This document shows positions 23,246 through 24,525 of a stretch of DNA of 24,525 bases, piece by piece (the first letter of the stretch is position 1; every line of letters begins with the position of its first letter). Both the position numbers and the translations under genes were made by a program. The notes below the pieces were generated by a model. The model saw only the letters and a program-made list of their open reading frames with translations, was not told the DNA's origin and did no database searches. The stretch is taken from assembly GCA_024222485.1 (NCBI GenBank), contig JAAEPJ010000022.1, positions 1-24,525 of the forward strand, in the 5' to 3' direction. The stretch comes from a bacterium. GTDB lineage: Bacteria; RUG730; JAAEPJ01.

Positions 23246-24075
23246 TAAAATTATGTTTTTGCCATTCTTTAAAAAGAGTCAAAGCTCTTGTAATGATTGT
23301 TTTTTTTGTTTGTTGTTTCCCTCAATTTTTATTTCCTGCTTTTGAGTATAAGGTTCTTTCTGCACAAAGTGCGGGTGTATGTGGAATTAAGACAGTGATT
23401 AAGGAGGAAGCTGCGGCAGTATTTTATAACCCTGCTCTTATTCCCCAAAAAACAGAAATATCAATGTTTCATGCCACACTTTATAATATGAATGAGCTGG
23501 CAAACAGTTCTTTAGCTTTTAGCACAAAATTTTTTACTTTTGGGTATAATATTTTTGGTGAAAATGATTTTTATAAAGAAGAAACGGTTGTTTTTGCCAC
23601 AAATTTTAGGTTGACTCCATATTGTAAGCTGGGAATTTCTTATAAGAGTATGTTTTTAGACTTAGGTGAGATGGATACACATACGCGTGTTGAGGGGATT
23701 GACCTTGGTTTAAAGGTTCTCTCAACAGCCAAAAGCTGTTTTGGAATTATGCTTTCAAATATTAACCGACCAAAGATTGGTAAAACAAAACCTGAAGAAA
23801 TTTACCGAGATTTTAGTTTGGGATATAGACAGGAGGTAATCAGTAATTTATGGCTGATGCTTGAAGGCAATAAAGTGGTTGGTTTTAAGGCTGAGCCTCG
23901 TTTTGCAGTGGAGGCACAGTTTTTTGATATTTATACCTTAAGAACAGGTCTTGCACCGGATACTGAGGTTTTTAGCATTGGTTTTGGTTTGAGTGATTTT
24001 TTAGATTATGCGTATAGCTATCACCATGATTTAGATGCGACACATTATCTTAACTTAAAAATAAATTTTTCTTAA
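23242..24075 (+). CDS. PorV/PorQ-like outer-membrane beta-barrel protein
   Basis: A 277-residue protein with an N-terminal signal peptide (about 14-33) and alternating beta-strand segments. The start of the mature part, AQSAGVCG followed by EEAAAVFYNPALI, matches the opening of PorV/UPF0164-type barrels that act with type IX secretion, and the C-terminus ends in an amphipathic strand (LNLKINFS). GTG start; the stop of the lamin-tail gene overlaps it by 4 bases (GTGA), so it is translationally coupled. The length is shorter than most PorV proteins, so it could instead be a PorQ-like or generic barrel protein. No T9SS core genes are in the window. Confidence 0.75.
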   Translation: MIKLCFCHSLKRVKALVMIVFFVCCFPQFLFPAFEYKVLSAQSAGVCGIKTVIKEEAAAVFYNPALIPQKTEISMFHATLYNMNELANSSLAFSTKFFTFGYNIFGENDFYKEETVVFATNFRLTPYCKLGISYKSMFLDLGEMDTHTRVEGIDLGLKVLSTAKSCFGIMLSNINRPKIGKTKPEEIYRDFSLGYRQEVISNLWLMLEGNKVVGFKAEPRFAVEAQFFDIYTLRTGLAPDTEVFSIGFGLSDFLDYAYSYHHDLDATHYLNLKINFS

Positions 24076-24287
24076 AATTATTGATGAGGAAGACCAAATT
24101 AACCCATTTAAAATTTAAGGGTCTTTAAGGTAAGTTTAGTATAATTGAAATAAAGGGAGCTGTGGAACTCAAATTTACTAGCTTTGTAGCTTTGCTATTT
24201 AGGGTTAATTCACATAAACAGCAAAAGCAGTTTTACGAGTAAATTTTCAAACACTTTTCGCTCTTTATCTTTTATTTCTCCAATTTC
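24076..24287. other. Intergenic region left of the truncated IS1595 copy
   Basis: No gene seen. It holds a tandem duplication of TAGCTTTG (24179-24194) and an isolated TATAAT (24140-24145) without a -35. AAGACC (24090) can pair with GGTCTT (24120) but with a 24-base loop. No IS1595 terminal repeat is present here, which shows the adjacent copy lost its 3' side. Confidence 0.5.
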
Positions 24288-24525
24288 CTAGGTAAAACTT
24301 AATATTTTCTTTATGGTAAAAAACAAGATAAATAAATGGTATTTAAAAAGTTTAGTTTCTATTTTAGTTTTAGGAGTAAAAGAAAAAAAGTCTTTATTCT
24401 CACTTGTCATTGCAGACCGAATTTGTTTAAGCATTCTCCAAGCTGTTTTATATGTGACGCCTATTTCTCGTTGTAATTGATAACCTGAAATGCCTTTTTT
24501 AGAGTTCAAAAATAAATGTATTGCA
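24288..24525 (-). pseudogene. Truncated IS1595-family transposase, second copy
   Basis: Minus-strand frame open from the right window edge. It encodes [14 protein letters not shown] and [15 protein letters not shown], then [15 protein letters not shown]. This is nearly identical to residues 81-127 of the complete transposase, with a few substitutions ([12 protein letters not shown] for RKAMNSNNKEYF). Similarity ends near 24385, before the first catalytic Asp; the remaining codons to the stop at 24288 are unrelated. The zinc-ribbon part would lie to the right of the window. It is a dead remnant of a related, not identical, element. Confidence 0.85.

Noticed and set aside
24090-24125. Terminator after the PorV-like gene
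   Set aside because: AAGACC/GGTCTT pair only across a 24-base loop and no T tract follows, so I do not claim it.
4966-24525. Composite transposon formed by the two IS1595 copies
   Set aside because: The right copy is truncated and diverged, and the DNA between holds essential chromosomal genes (alaS, uvrB, kdsC); the copies are more likely independent insertions.
1-24525. CRISPR array
   Set aside because: No regularly spaced identical repeats of 20-40 bases were seen anywhere in the window.

Overview
The window is AT-rich bacterial DNA from a diderm with lipopolysaccharide: it carries kdsC, an LpxL-type acyltransferase, an LptC-like lipoprotein and an LptA/OstA-like protein. Housekeeping genes uvrB and alaS show it is chromosomal. 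The long lamin-tail protein with a FlgD-like C-terminus, directly coupled to a PorV-like barrel protein, and the SpoVG-like domains suggest an uncultured lineage outside the Proteobacteria (candidate-phylum type such as Margulisbacteria, Muiribacteriota or Cloacimonadota). This placement is inference and no marker here fixes the phylum. The standard code fits, with TAA, TAG and TGA all used as stops.

Layout. (1) 1-4954, accessory: an IS3-type OrfA fragment and a short degraded ORF, then a two-gene operon. The first gene fuses a PilZ (c-di-GMP receptor) domain to an alpha-oxoamine synthase (AONS/KBL/serine palmitoyltransferase family). The second, starting on the next base, is a membrane GAF-GAF-GGDEF diguanylate cyclase with a degenerate receiver-like tail. 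(2) 4966-6608: a complete IS1595-family element, bounded by 23-bp inverted repeats (one mismatch) and an 8-bp target duplication. Besides its transposase it carries a three-TM membrane protein on the same strand and a 36-residue Pro/Lys-rich peptide on the other strand, the latter behind a perfect sigma70 promoter built on the terminal repeat. (3) 6672-9032: glutamate decarboxylase plus a carbon-nitrogen hydrolase, an operon without an antiporter. (4) 9033-9404: a 372-bp non-coding stretch with an extended -10 inside an inverted repeat. (5) 9405-19282: uvrB, a small zinc-ribbon membrane protein, kdsC, lpxL-like, lptC-like, lptA-like, an exported amidohydrolase with a degenerate metal site, alaS and a DUF6868-like membrane protein; several of these overlap. 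(6) 19359-24075: an exported protein that appears to be two tandem SpoVG-like domains, a polytopic membrane protein, the lamin-tail/FlgD-like surface protein and the PorV-like protein. (7) The right edge holds a second, truncated IS1595 transposase in the same orientation as the complete copy.

The most interesting candidates are the c-di-GMP operon at 611-4954 (a signal-making enzyme next to a signal-receiving lipid or metabolite enzyme), the cargo-carrying IS1595 element, the exported double-SpoVG protein, and the LTD/PorV pair. All calls rest on reading motifs by eye; no database search was possible.
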